Assembly (NCBI RefSeq): GCF_001952935.1
Contig: NZ_CP018320.1
Location: 17,842 to 81,841, forward strand
Length of the DNA: 64,000 nt
Direction of reading: 5' to 3'
From: Pseudomonas frederiksbergensis
Lineage (GTDB): Bacteria; Pseudomonadota; Gammaproteobacteria; Pseudomonadales; Pseudomonadaceae
Shown: piece after piece, positions 18,254 to 26,643 of the stretch
How the letters are laid out: the number at the start of each line of letters is the position of its first letter
How positions within the stretch are numbered: the stretch's first letter is position 1
Position numbers and translations under genes: made by a program
The notes under the pieces: model-generated
Database searches by the model: none
The model's input: the letters and a program-made list of their open reading frames with translations, nothing else
Told to the model about the DNA's origin: nothing

Positions 18254-19177
18254 TTAGGTCATAACGGTCATGAATCGTTCGTTGAGCACCCGGTCGTGAT
18301 AGAAGATCGCCTTGCCCACATCCTTGGCCAACCAAGTCACCGGCTTGTGATCCGGATAGTTGTAGTTCCCGCCGCAGAACACCTCGCAGCGGTTGCCGGA
18401 CGGGTCGAAGAAATAAATGGTCTTGCCGTGGGTCAGGCCGTGCCTGGTCGGGCCGATATCGATCGAGGTGTCGGTCATGCTGATCAGGTCGGCAGCGCGC
18501 AACACGTCCTCCCAGGTATCGAGGAGGAATGAGGCATGATGGAACTTACCCTTCTCCGCATGCTGGATAAAAGCCACATCGTGGGCCTTGGTCGACAAGC
18601 TTAGAAACTGTGCTAGGCGTATACCCTCGGCATCGACCACTTGCTCGGCCAGGTAAAAGCCGAGTACCTCGGTAAACAACTCATAAGTGGCTTGTAGTTC
18701 ATCACCATACAGCAGGCAATGATCGAAACGCACCGCCGACATACCTTTCAGATCGCGTGGCCAGGCTTCGGGATTGACCTCATTCACACCCCATTTGCCA
18801 GTGTATTCCTTGTCAGCATACAACTCGAAGTGATGCCCTGAGGGGGCTTGGAAGCGCACACGCCGACCGCAACTATTGAGCTCCCCCGCCGGTACCTGTT
18901 CGACGGAACAGCCATGTGCCTGCAGATCCTGCTCAAGTTGCTGGAGAGACACCTCATCTACCACCTTGAAACCCATGAAATCCATACCTGGCTCATCAGC
19001 TTCGCGTAGCACTACAGAAAATTTGTCAACCTCACTCCAGGCCTTCAGATAGACACGGCCCTGGTCGTCACGATCCATCTCGATCAGGCCCAACAATTCG
19101 ATGTAGTGTTCCAACGCCTTACCCATGTCCAGTACACGCAGTTGCACGTGCCCTGGGCGCATTACACCTTTCTTCAT
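18254..19177 (-). CDS. nahH: Catechol 2,3-dioxygenase NahH
   Basis: The 307-residue type I extradiol dioxygenase opens catechol next to the two hydroxyls, giving yellow 2-hydroxymuconic semialdehyde. The Fe(II) ligands His153 (FDHCLLYG), His214 (FHHASF) and Glu265 (CEVFCGG) are present, with the second-sphere His199, His246 and Tyr255. An AGGTGATGTC stretch precedes the ATG. It lies 20 bases after nahT, whose ferredoxin re-reduces its iron. Confidence 0.96.
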   Translation of the reverse strand: MKKGVMRPGHVQLRVLDMGKALEHYIELLGLIEMDRDDQGRVYLKAWSEVDKFSVVLREADEPGMDFMGFKVVDEVSLQQLEQDLQAHGCSVEQVPAGELNSCGRRVRFQAPSGHHFELYADKEYTGKWGVNEVNPEAWPRDLKGMSAVRFDHCLLYGDELQATYELFTEVLGFYLAEQVVDAEGIRLAQFLSLSTKAHDVAFIQHAEKGKFHHASFLLDTWEDVLRAADLISMTDTSIDIGPTRHGLTHGKTIYFFDPSGNRCEVFCGGNYNYPDHKPVTWLAKDVGKAIFYHDRVLNERFMTVMT

Positions 19178-19197
19178 GACATCACCTATTCTCTTTA

Positions 19198-19515
19198 TTA
19201 TTGTGGATCGACCGTGTTTTCACTGCCAGGCTTTGAATAACGCTCGATACATAGATCGCTCCGGGCAAACAGTCGGCAGGCCAAGGCGTAGCCTTGTTCG
19301 CGGGCTTCTACCGGCAGGTGCTTGCAGCTCACACGCCCGCACTCGTAGTCACCGGCAAGAACCCTCACCTTGCACAAGCCACAACCGCCACCACGACAGC
19401 CCACTGGTAAGCATTGCTTACCCTGCGTCTCCATTGCACTTAACACTGATTGCAGCGGCTGACAGGCAAATCGCTCTCCGCCAGGCTGCACAGTGATTTC
19501 AAAGGCCTCTGACAT
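19198..19515 (-). CDS. nahT: NahT, chloroplast-type [2Fe-2S] ferredoxin
   Basis: The 105-residue product has the plant-type cluster ligands Cys40, Cys45, Cys48 and Cys80 (CX4CX2CX31C). It matches the XylT/NahT/DmpQ group, which reactivates catechol 2,3-dioxygenase by reducing oxidised active-site iron. It is the first gene of the meta-cleavage block. Upstream the sequence is not nahG but about 500 bases of foreign gene remnants, so transcription from the nahG promoter has to cross these. Confidence 0.93.
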   Translation of the reverse strand: MSEAFEITVQPGGERFACQPLQSVLSAMETQGKQCLPVGCRGGGCGLCKVRVLAGDYECGRVSCKHLPVEAREQGYALACRLFARSDLCIERYSKPGSENTVDPQ

Positions 19516-19723
19516 ATCTTCCTCCGTTCAACCAAGGCAGAGCCGGAGTAGCTTCACTTTGGGCCGCGACGGTGCCGATGTAGGACATCAAAAGACAAAT
19601 CTTGATCGGTTCGGCCGCCTTGACCGCCCTCGCCAGTGAAATGCTGAGGGCCAATGCCAGAGCACTGACGGTGAAGGTGGAACGGAACGAGCAAGGCATC
19701 TTGTTACTGTTGTGCATTGTCAC
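19516..19723 (-). pseudogene. ABC transporter substrate-binding protein N-terminal remnant
   Basis: The frame starting at 19723 encodes a signal peptide (FTVSALALALSISLARAVKA) followed by AAEPIKICLLMSYIGTVAAQ. This resembles the start of branched-chain amino acid/aromatic-type periplasmic binding proteins, where KIG-L.S.TG is the first strand. After about 60 codons it becomes unrelated and runs into the nahT start. It is probably the head of a deleted uptake gene. Confidence 0.45.
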
Positions 19724-19824
19724 GTCCAGCGGCGCTCAGCGGCGCAGCATGCAAGGAAACTATATTAGGTTTAGGATGCGGTTGTGGTATCGGCCCACTG
19801 ACGCTAGGGCCGGTAGGCCGCCCA

Positions 19825-20010
19825 TGCTTAGAAGCTTCCACGTGTAGTTAAAGATCAAGCGGTTCTCATCGACGTCAGCCTGGTGGTTGGAACCCGTAGT
19901 GACATTCCACTCCTGACGCTCAGCCCCTTAAGCGAGCCCCTCTCCACCACATAGCCGACGTCCAGGACGCAATCGAATTGTTTGCCCTCGAATCCGCGAC
20001 CGTTATCAAC
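19825..20010 (-). pseudogene. OprD-family porin C-terminal remnant
   Basis: Right after nahG the minus strand encodes QFDCVLDVGYVVERGSLKGL. After a frame change near 19905 it reads VDENRLIFNYTWKLL. The LGYVVxxGxLKGLSVR strand and the VDENRLIxNYxW ending are typical of the last strands of OprD/OpdK-type outer-membrane porins. The rest of the gene is absent. Together with the binding-protein relic it suggests that an aromatic-acid uptake module once lay between nahG and nahT, or that nahG was joined here by deletion. Confidence 0.5.
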
Positions 20011-20014
20011 GTTG

Positions 20015-21319
20015 TCACCCTTGACGTAGCACACCCCGGCTACCATTTTCCCAACCCAGGCGCGCACGTGCCTCGGCCAGGTCGGCGTCGAGGTCGTGGC
20101 TCCACAGCCAGTCGAAGCGGGTCGCCAGGTTTTCCCCCAGCAGATGCTCGTTCGCACCTACGACGGGGTCGCGAAACTCGTATAACTCGCCGGTCTCCCG
20201 GGAGGTTCGCTGCACGCGACAGGCACGAGGGCGGCGCAGGTCGTCGTAGGCTTCAAGCAGCTCGGCGAGGTTGTCTGCATCGACTTGGGTATCGCCCAAC
20301 AGGCGGGCGAGGAAGTAGGCGTCCTCAAGTCCTTGGGCGGCACCGGCGCCTTGGTGCGGCAGCATGGCGTGAGCTGCGTCGCCGATCAGGACGACCCGCC
20401 CGTGCACGTAGCCCGGCAGCTCCGCCAGGTCGTGCAGTGCCCAGAGAGTTGGTGCCGGGATGCACTCCAGCAGGGTGCGCGCGGCATCACCCCAACCCGC
20501 GAAGGCATCGAGCATCTCTCGCTGGCTCACATCGCGCACCCAAGGGGCATCCGCGGGCCAGTTCGGCTTCGGCTCACTACGGTCGGAAATGAAGGCCACA
20601 ACGTTGATGAGGCGGCCATTCCTCACCGGAAAAGTGAGGATATGGCCGTCAAGCCCTAGGTACATCTGCGGTACGTCCACCAAGTGCTCGTCGATGCCCT
20701 GGGCTCGATAGGCTTCGCGCAGGTGTAGGCTGTCGACCATCCCCCGATAGGCACAGGTGCCGCTGAAGCGCGGTACCTGTGGGGCCAGCCCCTGACCTTC
20801 CAGCACATGACTACGCAGCGCTGACTTGATTCCGTCGGCACCGATTAGAAGGTCACAGCGGTGCTCTGTGCCGTCGGCGAATAGCACTTGCACTTCGCCC
20901 CCCTTTTGCTCGACCTGTGTGGCGCGCTTCCTGAATTGGGCGATACCTTTTGGGAGGTGATTTACTAGGGCATCGAGGAAATCCGCCCGGTGTACCGAGG
21001 ACTGGCCCACGCCCGGAGCGATGGTCGCTCCCAGATAGCTGGCATCCCTGCCGCGCCGCCACTCGAACCACACGTCCTCCCAGGGCTCCGAGGTACGGTC
21101 GGCGACCTGCAAGTAGGCCTCGCCCAAGCCTAGGCCGACAATGGCGCGCACCGCGTTGGGGCCAAAGGAAACTCCTGCACCGACCTCACCAAAAGCCGGC
21201 GCGCACTCGAACAGCTGTACTTGGAGATGGGAGTAGCGACAGAGCTCCAGAGCCAAGGCAACGCCGGAAATCCCGCCGCCGATGATACCGATGCGCAAGC
21301 CAGGTTTATTGTTTTTCAT
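20015..21319 (-). CDS. nahG: Salicylate 1-hydroxylase NahG
   Basis: The 434-residue FAD monooxygenase converts salicylate with NADH and O2 to catechol plus CO2. The FAD dinucleotide motif is in RIGIIGGGISGVALALELCR, the DG motif in LLIGADGIKSALR and the GD motif in VVLIGDAAHAMLPHQG. Start MKNNKPGLRIG gives the exact length of the known NAH7 enzyme; an upstream ATG four codons earlier is possible. It is the first gene of the operon, divergent from nahR, and is activated by NahR with salicylate. Confidence 0.95.
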   Translation of the reverse strand: MKNNKPGLRIGIIGGGISGVALALELCRYSHLQVQLFECAPAFGEVGAGVSFGPNAVRAIVGLGLGEAYLQVADRTSEPWEDVWFEWRRGRDASYLGATIAPGVGQSSVHRADFLDALVNHLPKGIAQFRKRATQVEQKGGEVQVLFADGTEHRCDLLIGADGIKSALRSHVLEGQGLAPQVPRFSGTCAYRGMVDSLHLREAYRAQGIDEHLVDVPQMYLGLDGHILTFPVRNGRLINVVAFISDRSEPKPNWPADAPWVRDVSQREMLDAFAGWGDAARTLLECIPAPTLWALHDLAELPGYVHGRVVLIGDAAHAMLPHQGAGAAQGLEDAYFLARLLGDTQVDADNLAELLEAYDDLRRPRACRVQRTSRETGELYEFRDPVVGANEHLLGENLATRFDWLWSHDLDADLAEARARLGWENGSRGVLRQG

Positions 21320-21470
21320 GCTGGTACTCATGATGGTTTTACAGTTGACTGTTAATAACCATAACGGAGTAAAGAATATTGATAAAGACACCGACCACTA
21401 TACAATATATTATAAGCGTGAATATTGCTGCCTGCCAGGCGGGACGCCGGCATAACCCGAGCGAGGCTCC
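21320..21470 (-). promoter_or_regulatory. nahG promoter region with NahR binding site
   Basis: On the minus strand, 21423-21409 reads ATTCACGCTTATAAT, one base from the published NahR site ATTCACGCTN2TGAT. About 45 bases closer to nahG lies TATCAAT (around 21378-21384), a plausible -10 element. In NAH7, NahR sits here constantly and activates both nah operons when salicylate binds. The same region must hold the nahR promoter in the other direction. Confidence 0.8.
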
Positions 21471-22373
21471 ATGGAACTGCGTGATCTGGATTTAAACCTG
21501 CTGGTGGTGTTCAACGAGCTGCTGGTCTGCAGACGCGTCTCTATCGTTGCCGAGAACCTGGGCCTGACCCAGCCTGCTGTCAGCAATGCGCTGAAACGCC
21601 TGCGCACAGCGCTACAGGACCAACTTTTCGTGCGCACCTACCAGGGTATGGAACCCACACCCTACGCCGCGAACTTGGCCGAGCCCGTCGCCTTGGCCAT
21701 GCACGCCCTGCGCGAAGCCCTGCAGCACCATGAGCGCTTCGATCCGCTGACCAGCGAGCGTACTTTCACCCTGGCCATGACCGACATCGGCGAGATCTAC
21801 TTCATGCCGCGGCTGATGGATGCGATTACTCTTCAAGCCCCCAATTGCGCGATCAGCACCGTGCGCGACAGTTCGATGAGCCTGATGCAAGCCTTGCAGA
21901 ACGGCACAGTGGACCTAGCCGTGGGCCTGCTGCCCAACCTGCAGACTGGCTTCTTCCAGCGCCGGCTGCTCCACAATCACTACGTGTGCCTGTGTCGCAA
22001 GGACCATCCGGCCACCCGCGAACCCCTGACTCTTGAGCGCTTCTGTTCCTATGGCCACGTGCGTGTCATCGCCGCTGGCACAGGCCACGGCGAGGTGGAC
22101 ACATACTTGACGAAGGCCGGCATCCGGCGCGACATCCGCCTGGAGGTGCCGCACTTCGTCGCCGTTGGCCACATACTCCAGCGCACCGAGCTGCTCGCCA
22201 CTGTGCCGATACGTTTCGCCGACTGCTGCGTAGAGCCCTTCGGTCTGAGCGTCTTGCCGCACCCAGTCGCCTTGCCGGAAATCGCCATCAACATGTTCTG
22301 GCATGCGAAATACCACCAGGACCTCGCCAATATCTGGTTGCGGCAACTGATGTTCGACCTGTTTTCTGATTGA
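21471..22373 (+). CDS. nahR: NahR, LysR-type salicylate-responsive activator
   Basis: The 300-residue product begins MELRDLDLNLLVVFNELLV and has the LysR helix-turn-helix VSIVAENLGLTQPAVSNALK (about 24-43). Its effector domain contains TVRDSSMSLMQALQNGTVDL and ends LRQLMFDLFSD as in NAH7 NahR. It is divergent from nahG and binds the site at 21409-21423. It activates the nah operons in response to salicylate and likely represses itself. Confidence 0.95.
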   Translation: MELRDLDLNLLVVFNELLVCRRVSIVAENLGLTQPAVSNALKRLRTALQDQLFVRTYQGMEPTPYAANLAEPVALAMHALREALQHHERFDPLTSERTFTLAMTDIGEIYFMPRLMDAITLQAPNCAISTVRDSSMSLMQALQNGTVDLAVGLLPNLQTGFFQRRLLHNHYVCLCRKDHPATREPLTLERFCSYGHVRVIAAGTGHGEVDTYLTKAGIRRDIRLEVPHFVAVGHILQRTELLATVPIRFADCCVEPFGLSVLPHPVALPEIAINMFWHAKYHQDLANIWLRQLMFDLFSD

Positions 22374-22479
22374 GAAGAAATCCGAGCTGATCAATACGGT
22401 CGACAGTGATCTTACGCAGCCCGCTTGCACCTGGCTACGGGGCTGTTAGCATGTCCAGCGCACTGAAGAAAACAGTGAC

Positions 22480-22812
22480 CTTCCTGTCGAACTGTGGCGA
22501 TCTTTGACATGGGATCGAGGTAAAGAGCTATCAGATAACGCTCGATTTACAATCGAATCCGGAGTAAAGGTTTTCTTTGCCGACCCCCATAGTCCATAGC
22601 AGCGCGGTACGAACGAAAATACGAATGGTCTTCTACGGCAATACTTCCCGAAAGGTACCGATCTGTCTCGATGGGGAGCCCAGGAGATCCAATCCGTAGC
22701 TCGTGTGCTGAACACGAGACCCCGGAAAACACTCGGTTGGAAAACACCTGCCGAAGCACTGAATGAGTATCTAAAATCTATCCAACAATCCAGTGTTGCG
22801 ACGACCGGTTGA
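22480..22812 (+). pseudogene. IS30-family transposase C-terminal remnant
   Basis: The frame reads LPVELWRSLTWDRGKELS, then ADPHSP, a TAG at 22597-22599 in place of Trp, QRGTNENTNGLLRQYFPKGT and TRPRKTLGWKTPAEALNEYL. These are the second Asp and the Glu (NENTNG) of the IS30 DDE domain. The N-terminal half is missing and the amber codon kills what remains. It is separate from the IS30 piece at 9418-9967 and on the opposite strand. Confidence 0.65.
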
Positions 22813-22985
22813 ATTCGCCCTGGCTGCCACGGTCGCTGCGCCGGAACGCTCCGATGAGCTCGAGATCCTCCAACAGTAAGGCTTTGGCTTTTTGCCGTGG
22901 CCGCCCGTGCACCCGCTCAATACCCCGCAATGTCTTGCGTACCGTGGCGCTGGCAGTAGGGTCAGGAAAACCCTGATAGCGCCTG
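22790..22985 (-). pseudogene. Tyrosine recombinase fragment (different from the P4-type ones)
   Basis: The minus strand reads GFPDPTASATVRKTLRGIER, VHGRPRQKAKALLLEDLELI and then GAFRRSD. This fits the segment between the SAM-like core-binding domain and the first catalytic Arg region of XerC-like phage integrases. Roughly 20 residues between LELI and GAFRRSD seem deleted. Neither end of the gene is present. Its start point coincides with the truncated 5' end of the plus-strand integrase, so 22985 is a recombination joint. Confidence 0.5.
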
Positions 22986-23957
22986 GGGACATTCCCTGCT
23001 TTGAGCCTCAGAGACGCACGGCTGGAGGCTGACAAGTACCGGCTCGATATCGCCCGTGGCGTCGATCCAGCCGCTGAGCGTGCGAAGGCCAAAGCCGCCA
23101 AAGCCTCACGAACGACAACGAGCCACACGTTTCGGTCTTCGGCGGAAAGGTACATACGCACGCATTCGTCGAGTTGGTCTAAGAAGCATCACCAGCAATG
23201 GCAGAATTCACTCACGAAGCATGTCTACCCTGTCATAGGCGGATTTCGGATAGCCGAGGTCGACACGGACGATATCCTGGATGTGCTGACGCCGATCTGG
23301 AGCAAGACCCCCGTCACGGCTGACCGCGTCCGGAATCGCATAGAGCTCGTGCTCGATGCAGCGAAGGCACTGAAGCTTCGGCAAGGTGAAAACCCCGCAC
23401 GGTGGCGTGGTCATCTCGACAAGCTCTTGCCCAAGCAATCGCATACGGTAGTCCCCTTCCCGTCTCCGACACCTTTACGCACTGCCGAGCTGTTGGCTAG
23501 GCTCGATTCCCTGGATGGGGCAGCAGCTCGTGCTGTTGAATTCGCAATTCTGACTGCGACCCGTAACCAAGAGGTGAGCGGGGCCCAGTGGCCGGAAATA
23601 GATTGGGAAGAGAAAATCTGGTACATCCCAGCAGAACGCATGAAAGCGGGCAAGGCTCACCGGGTACCCCTTACCGAGCAAATGCTCGAGGTGCTACGGC
23701 AGCAGGTCGGAAAGCATGACAAGTGGATATTTCTCAACTCCTGGCGAACAGGCCCCATTCCCGGCAATGCCATGGCCAGGGTGCTCGCTCAGCTCCAGGT
23801 CGATGGCGTCGTACCGCATGGGTTCAGATCTACTTTTCGGACGTGGGCTGCGGAAGAAACCGATCACCAGCGAGAGGTTTGCGAAATGGCTCTCGCGCAT
23901 ACCCTCAACAGTAAGGTTGAAGCAGCATATACTTCGGACTTCCCTGCCTTGGTTTGA
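22985..23957 (+). pseudogene. P4-type integrase, truncated at both ends
   Basis: The frame covers GTFPALSLRDARLEADKYRL through the SAM-like domain to the catalytic region: Arg in ILTATRNQEVSGAQW and HGFRSTFRTWAAEE with its His-x-x-Arg. It breaks off after EAAY, just before or at the catalytic Tyr segment, where a foreign tail follows. The first about 50 codons are also missing. It is about 93 percent identical by eye to the intact copy entering at 63563, in the same orientation, and looks like a decayed duplicate. Confidence 0.8.
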
Positions 23958-24219
23958 GTGGCGCCTGTTGAGTGTTCACGCCAGGTGCAACATCGCTGCT
24001 CGAGGGAGCGCTGTTACCACCAGCCTGGACGCTGCCGGCCTCGGCTGTCTTCTCTTCGATACAACCTTCAGTCATCTGATGAGAAACACTCGCCGCACCC
24101 TCCAGGGCCTCGTTCGTAGCATCTGCATCATCAGCGGAAGGGATGGACGCGGAGCCACCCTCGCCACCGAAGAGGTTCGGGCCAAAATCCATTACGGTGT
24201 CGTCCTGAGGTGTTTGCAT
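23905..24219 (-). CDS. Unrecognised acidic protein, probably 3'-truncated
   Basis: A strong AAGGAG site seven bases upstream supports the ATG of this 104-codon frame, which starts MQTPQDDTVMDFGPNLFGGE. The product is low-complexity, rich in Ala, Ser, Asp and Glu, with no motif I recognise. Its end overlaps the broken 3' end of the integrase on the other strand, so its original C-terminus was probably lost at the same junction (about 23930). It follows the umuC/ParB-like chimera on the same strand. Confidence 0.45.
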   Translation of the reverse strand: MQTPQDDTVMDFGPNLFGGEGGSASIPSADDADATNEALEGAASVSHQMTEGCIEEKTAEAGSVQAGGNSAPSSSDVAPGVNTQQAPLKPRQGSPKYMLLQPYC

Positions 24220-24284
24220 GTTGGGTACTCCTTTTCTGTTCGGGCTTTAACCTATGAAATCACCCTTCCAGAAAATCCCAACCC

Positions 24285-24840
24285 TCACGTCTCCTCAGCA
24301 TCACGGGCCTGCATTTTTGCCTTCACCCGATTCTCCAGCCTCTTTGCTACATCCACAACAAAGGCACAGCTCCTGCCCGGCGGCCTTCTCCAGGTCAACA
24401 GTGATAGTGCTACTCCCGCGCAGTGAGGACAGCTCGGCAGCGATCAAAGCCCGTTGTGCCACGGTGAGCTGCCGTCGATAGAGGTTCAGAGAGAGGACAT
24501 AACCCAGGGCATCATCAATTGAATACTGTTCCACGGCACTGACCAGGGACGCTGTAGCCATTGCCATCCTGTGCGATAACTCGCCGTAGAGCGTGTAATT
24601 GCTGCTGAACGCTGCAACACCGTTGCGCTCCAGAAATGCCCGGATCTTGAAATAAGGATCTCCCATCTTCAAACCAAGCTCCTTGGCCTCATTGGTGCAA
24701 GCAACGATGCAGCCATCCGAGTTCGAAAGAACCACCACTGGTTTACCCCTCAGCTCGGGCCGGAAAATGCGCTCGCAGCTGCAGTAAAACTTGTTCGCGT
24801 CGACCAGGCTGAACACAGGTCGCCGGGGTTCAAAGTTCAT
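24285..24840 (-). pseudogene. rulB: umuC (rulB) 5' part fused to a ParB-like 3' part
   Basis: Codons 1-110 encode the start of a UmuC/RulB Y-family polymerase: SLVDANKFYCSCERIFRP with the first catalytic Asp, VVVLSNSDGCIVACTNEAK, and VEQYSIDD just before the catalytic Asp-Glu pair. At 24511 the frame switches without a break to ALGYVLSLNLYRRQLTVAQR, which resembles ParB-like/nuclease proteins. A frameshift near 24385 leads to a TGA at 24301; the other frame gives FVVDVAKRLENRVKAKMQAR and a natural stop at 24285. The missing rulB part is at 61872-60913. The gene is 18 bases downstream of umuD. Confidence 0.75.
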
Positions 24841-24858
24841 GAGGCGACAGACTCCAAG

Positions 24859-25254
24859 TCACGACGCCAAACACTTCGTACTGTATTCGTCGGGAGTGAC
24901 GGCCTTGTATGTCGGGGTTGCTGATTCGAGTGTCCACCCTGCAGCTGACTTGGCCAGCCGCTTTACCACGGGTTGGTTGTCGACGTACGCCATCACAATG
25001 TGTCCGGAACACGCCGTCACTGTCCGGTCGATGATCAAACGGGTTCCGGTGAAAATTCCGGCATCGCGCATGCTCTCGCCTTCGACTTTCACGATCCAGA
25101 TATGTGGTGCGCGAATGTTCAACAGTTCGTCGAGCGAAATGGGCGGTTCGTAATAATCAGCCGCTGGGCTGGGAAATCCACCGGCAGCGGTGCAGGACAA
25201 CAGTTGAAGCGGGACGCCAGATCCCAAGAGAGGCTGGATTGCTACGACTTTCAT
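24859..25254 (-). CDS. rulA: UmuD-like (RulA) S24 peptidase, SOS mutagenesis subunit
   Basis: The 131-residue product has a UmuD-type cleavage site Ala-Gly in CTAAGGFPSPA (about residues 24-26), the catalytic Ser in VEGESMRDAGIF and the catalytic Lys in NQPVVKRLAKS. After RecA-stimulated self-cleavage it would pair with the UmuC homologue for lesion bypass and UV tolerance. A LexA box lies 15 bases upstream. Its partner gene is split here, so on its own it may be useless or may assist a chromosomal UmuC. Confidence 0.85.
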   Translation of the reverse strand: MKVVAIQPLLGSGVPLQLLSCTAAGGFPSPAADYYEPPISLDELLNIRAPHIWIVKVEGESMRDAGIFTGTRLIIDRTVTACSGHIVMAYVDNQPVVKRLAKSAAGWTLESATPTYKAVTPDEYSTKCLAS

Positions 25255-25268
25255 AAATCACCGGAATA

Positions 25269-25284
25269 CTGTTTGCATGTACAG
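25269..25284 (-). promoter_or_regulatory. LexA (SOS) box of rulA
   Basis: The sequence CTGTTTGCATGTACAG fits CTGT-N8-ACAG exactly and is set in an 18-base dyad with flanking TA. It lies 15 bases before the rulA start, so LexA binding would block the rulAB promoter until DNA damage. Confidence 0.85.
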
Positions 25285-25342
25285 TAATCCAGCCTTTACG
25301 CGACAGCCAGCGGGAAGTGATGGAAGGAACGACAACCTGCAG

Positions 25343-25454
25343 GCGTGCCCCCTTCGGGGGCGGCTCTCGTGAACCAAGCCTTGGCCAAAAGCGCGCCAGG
25401 TCTTGGCCCTTCGGGCTTCGATCCTCACGTCTCCGGCCTGCGCGCTCCGCTTGC
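25343..25454 (+). repeat. Direct repeat R, copy 1
   Basis: About 112 bases starting GCGTGCCCCCTTCGGGGGCG are almost identical to 30253-30371 in the same orientation; differences are a handful of bases and an 8-base CGGCCTTC-type insertion in copy 2. The repeat contains GC hairpins (CCCCCTTCGGGGG, GGCCCTTCGGGCT). The two copies bracket the block from higA to the 29967 gene. Confidence 0.85.
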
Positions 25455-25838
25455 CGGTCCTTCCGCATCACCAGGTAGGCTCATCATCATCGGAAGGTAG
25501 CGGATCGCCCCAATGGCCTATCCGCCGCCCGGCCTTGCCTACAAGGGGCTTTCGCGGCATATCCTTGTCGCTTCGCGCCTGCGGTATTCCACGACCCCTT
25601 GCACGCGGCCAGGCTCTGGATAGTCCGGGCTTACCGCGACCTTCCGAAGCTGACGAGCAGACCCACCACCGGCAGCGCGCTCCAGTCCCAAGAGTTTTGA
25701 TGCAGCCTGCGGCTGCTGCTTTGAAAAGCGTTTATTTCCCGCGCCCAACACTCGGCCTCTGAGCAGCCCGGCAGAGCGGCGTCGGCAAGACATTTTGAAA
25801 AAAAACCGCACAACGGCGGGTTTGAGTCAGCGCAACGT

Positions 25839-26135
25839 TTACCCGTTGGCTAGGTCGACGTGCTGTTTTGCTGTCATGTCCAGGCCTACCGCACGCATCA
25901 CGCCGATCATGGTTTTCAATGTCGGATTGCCGTTTTTCAGATTGTAGAGGTGTGCGCGGGTGACGCCTGCCTCTTCTGCAATTGAGGTCATGCCTTTGGC
26001 GCGAGCTACCACGCTCAGCGCTTGCGCGATAAAGGAGGCATCCCCCGATTCGAAAGCATCAGCCATAAAGATGGCGATAGATTCCGCGTCAGTGAGTAAT
26101 TCCGCTGGATCGTATTCGTAAATTGGTTCTTTCAT
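25839..26135 (-). CDS. HigA-like antitoxin with Xre-type helix-turn-helix
   Basis: The 98-residue product has a C-terminal helix-turn-helix, MTSIAEEAGVTRAHLYNLKN, and the NPTLKTMIGVMRAVGLDMT helix of addiction-module antidote proteins. The start overlaps the toxin stop (ATGA). As antitoxin it would neutralise the RelE/ParE-like partner and repress the joint promoter, killing plasmid-free cells. Confidence 0.8.
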   Translation of the reverse strand: MKEPIYEYDPAELLTDAESIAIFMADAFESGDASFIAQALSVVARAKGMTSIAEEAGVTRAHLYNLKNGNPTLKTMIGVMRAVGLDMTAKQHVDLANG

Positions 26136-26434
26136 TCGTCTGCACTCCACTGGCTTGCCAGAGTTTTAGCGGTTTCTATATCCCGCGCCTGACTGCTTTT
26201 ATCCCCACCGCAGAGCAATAGGACCAGCTGATCGCCGCGCTGCTGGAAATACACCCGGTAACCGGGGCCATGATGAATTCGCAACTCACTGACGCCTTGA
26301 CCTACTGGCTGCACGTCACCGACCAACCCGTGGGCTACCCGCAGCACCCGCGCCGCGATAATCAGTTTGGCCTTCTTGTCACGCAGTTTGCGTTCCCAAG
26401 TCATGTAAGTGGCGGTTTGGATAATCGTTTTCAT
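26132..26434 (-). CDS. RelE/ParE (HigB)-like toxin
   Basis: The 100-residue product shows the phage-Gp49/HigB fold pattern: WERKLRDKKAKLIIAARVLR, ELRIHHGPGYRVYFQQRG and LLLCGGDKSSQARDIETAK. It precedes the antitoxin gene, the usual HigBA order, and is coupled to it by a four-base overlap. It probably acts as a ribosome-dependent or free mRNA interferase. The start is set at 26434, giving normal family length. Confidence 0.8.
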   Translation of the reverse strand: MKTIIQTATYMTWERKLRDKKAKLIIAARVLRVAHGLVGDVQPVGQGVSELRIHHGPGYRVYFQQRGDQLVLLLCGGDKSSQARDIETAKTLASQWSADE

Positions 26435-26483
26435 GGGTATAAGTGTATTATATATATGACACATAGTCGAGCGGAATGGCCTA

Positions 26484-26499
26484 TTCTCGCATGCGAAAA
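26484..26499. promoter_or_regulatory. Palindrome P site 1 (imperfect)
   Basis: TTCTCGCATGCGAAAA is two bases from the TTCTCGCATGCGAGAA palindrome seen at five other backbone positions. It lies between the higBA start (26434) and the leader of the 26644 gene, where it could serve either promoter. Confidence 0.55.
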
Positions 26500-26534
26500 A
26501 GTAAATAAATAGTCATATTGGATGATACTTATAG

Positions 26535-26643
26535 TTTACTATGTTTGTGTTTGTTGAGATAATTTCTCCGTCGAAGCAATCCTGCTTCGGCAGCTTGGAA
26601 CCAGCGGCGGCAACCGCCCAGGCAAATCGCGAAGGAGCTTTCA
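26535..26643 (+). promoter_or_regulatory. Promoter and structured leader, copy A
   Basis: TTTACT (26535-26540), a 17-base spacer and GATAAT (26558-26563) form a sigma-70 promoter. The following about 75 bases up to AAGGAG are nearly the same as those before the 27778 gene: shared blocks include GTCGAAGCAAT and GGAACCAGCGGCGGCAACCG. The block folds into a stem with GGCGG/CCGCC and an outer CTTGG/CCAGG pair. Confidence 0.75.

Larger units (their letters stand above)
25255..25838. other. Non-coding stretch with a large direct repeat copy
   Basis: Apart from the SOS box and the repeat described separately (25343-25454) I see no convincing gene here. The stretch 25480-25760 is GC-rich without coding features, and ends with a poly-A run at 25795-25806 downstream of the antitoxin gene. 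Confidence 0.4.

Noticed and set aside
16356..18264. Plus-strand frames inside nahI/nahN
   Set aside because: These are antisense shadows of high-GC coding sequence; catalytic motifs are all on the minus strand.
19516..19723. Functional small exported protein upstream of nahT
   Set aside because: The frame has a fine signal peptide, but the mature part loses family resemblance after about 20 residues and overlaps the nahT start, so a relic is more likely.
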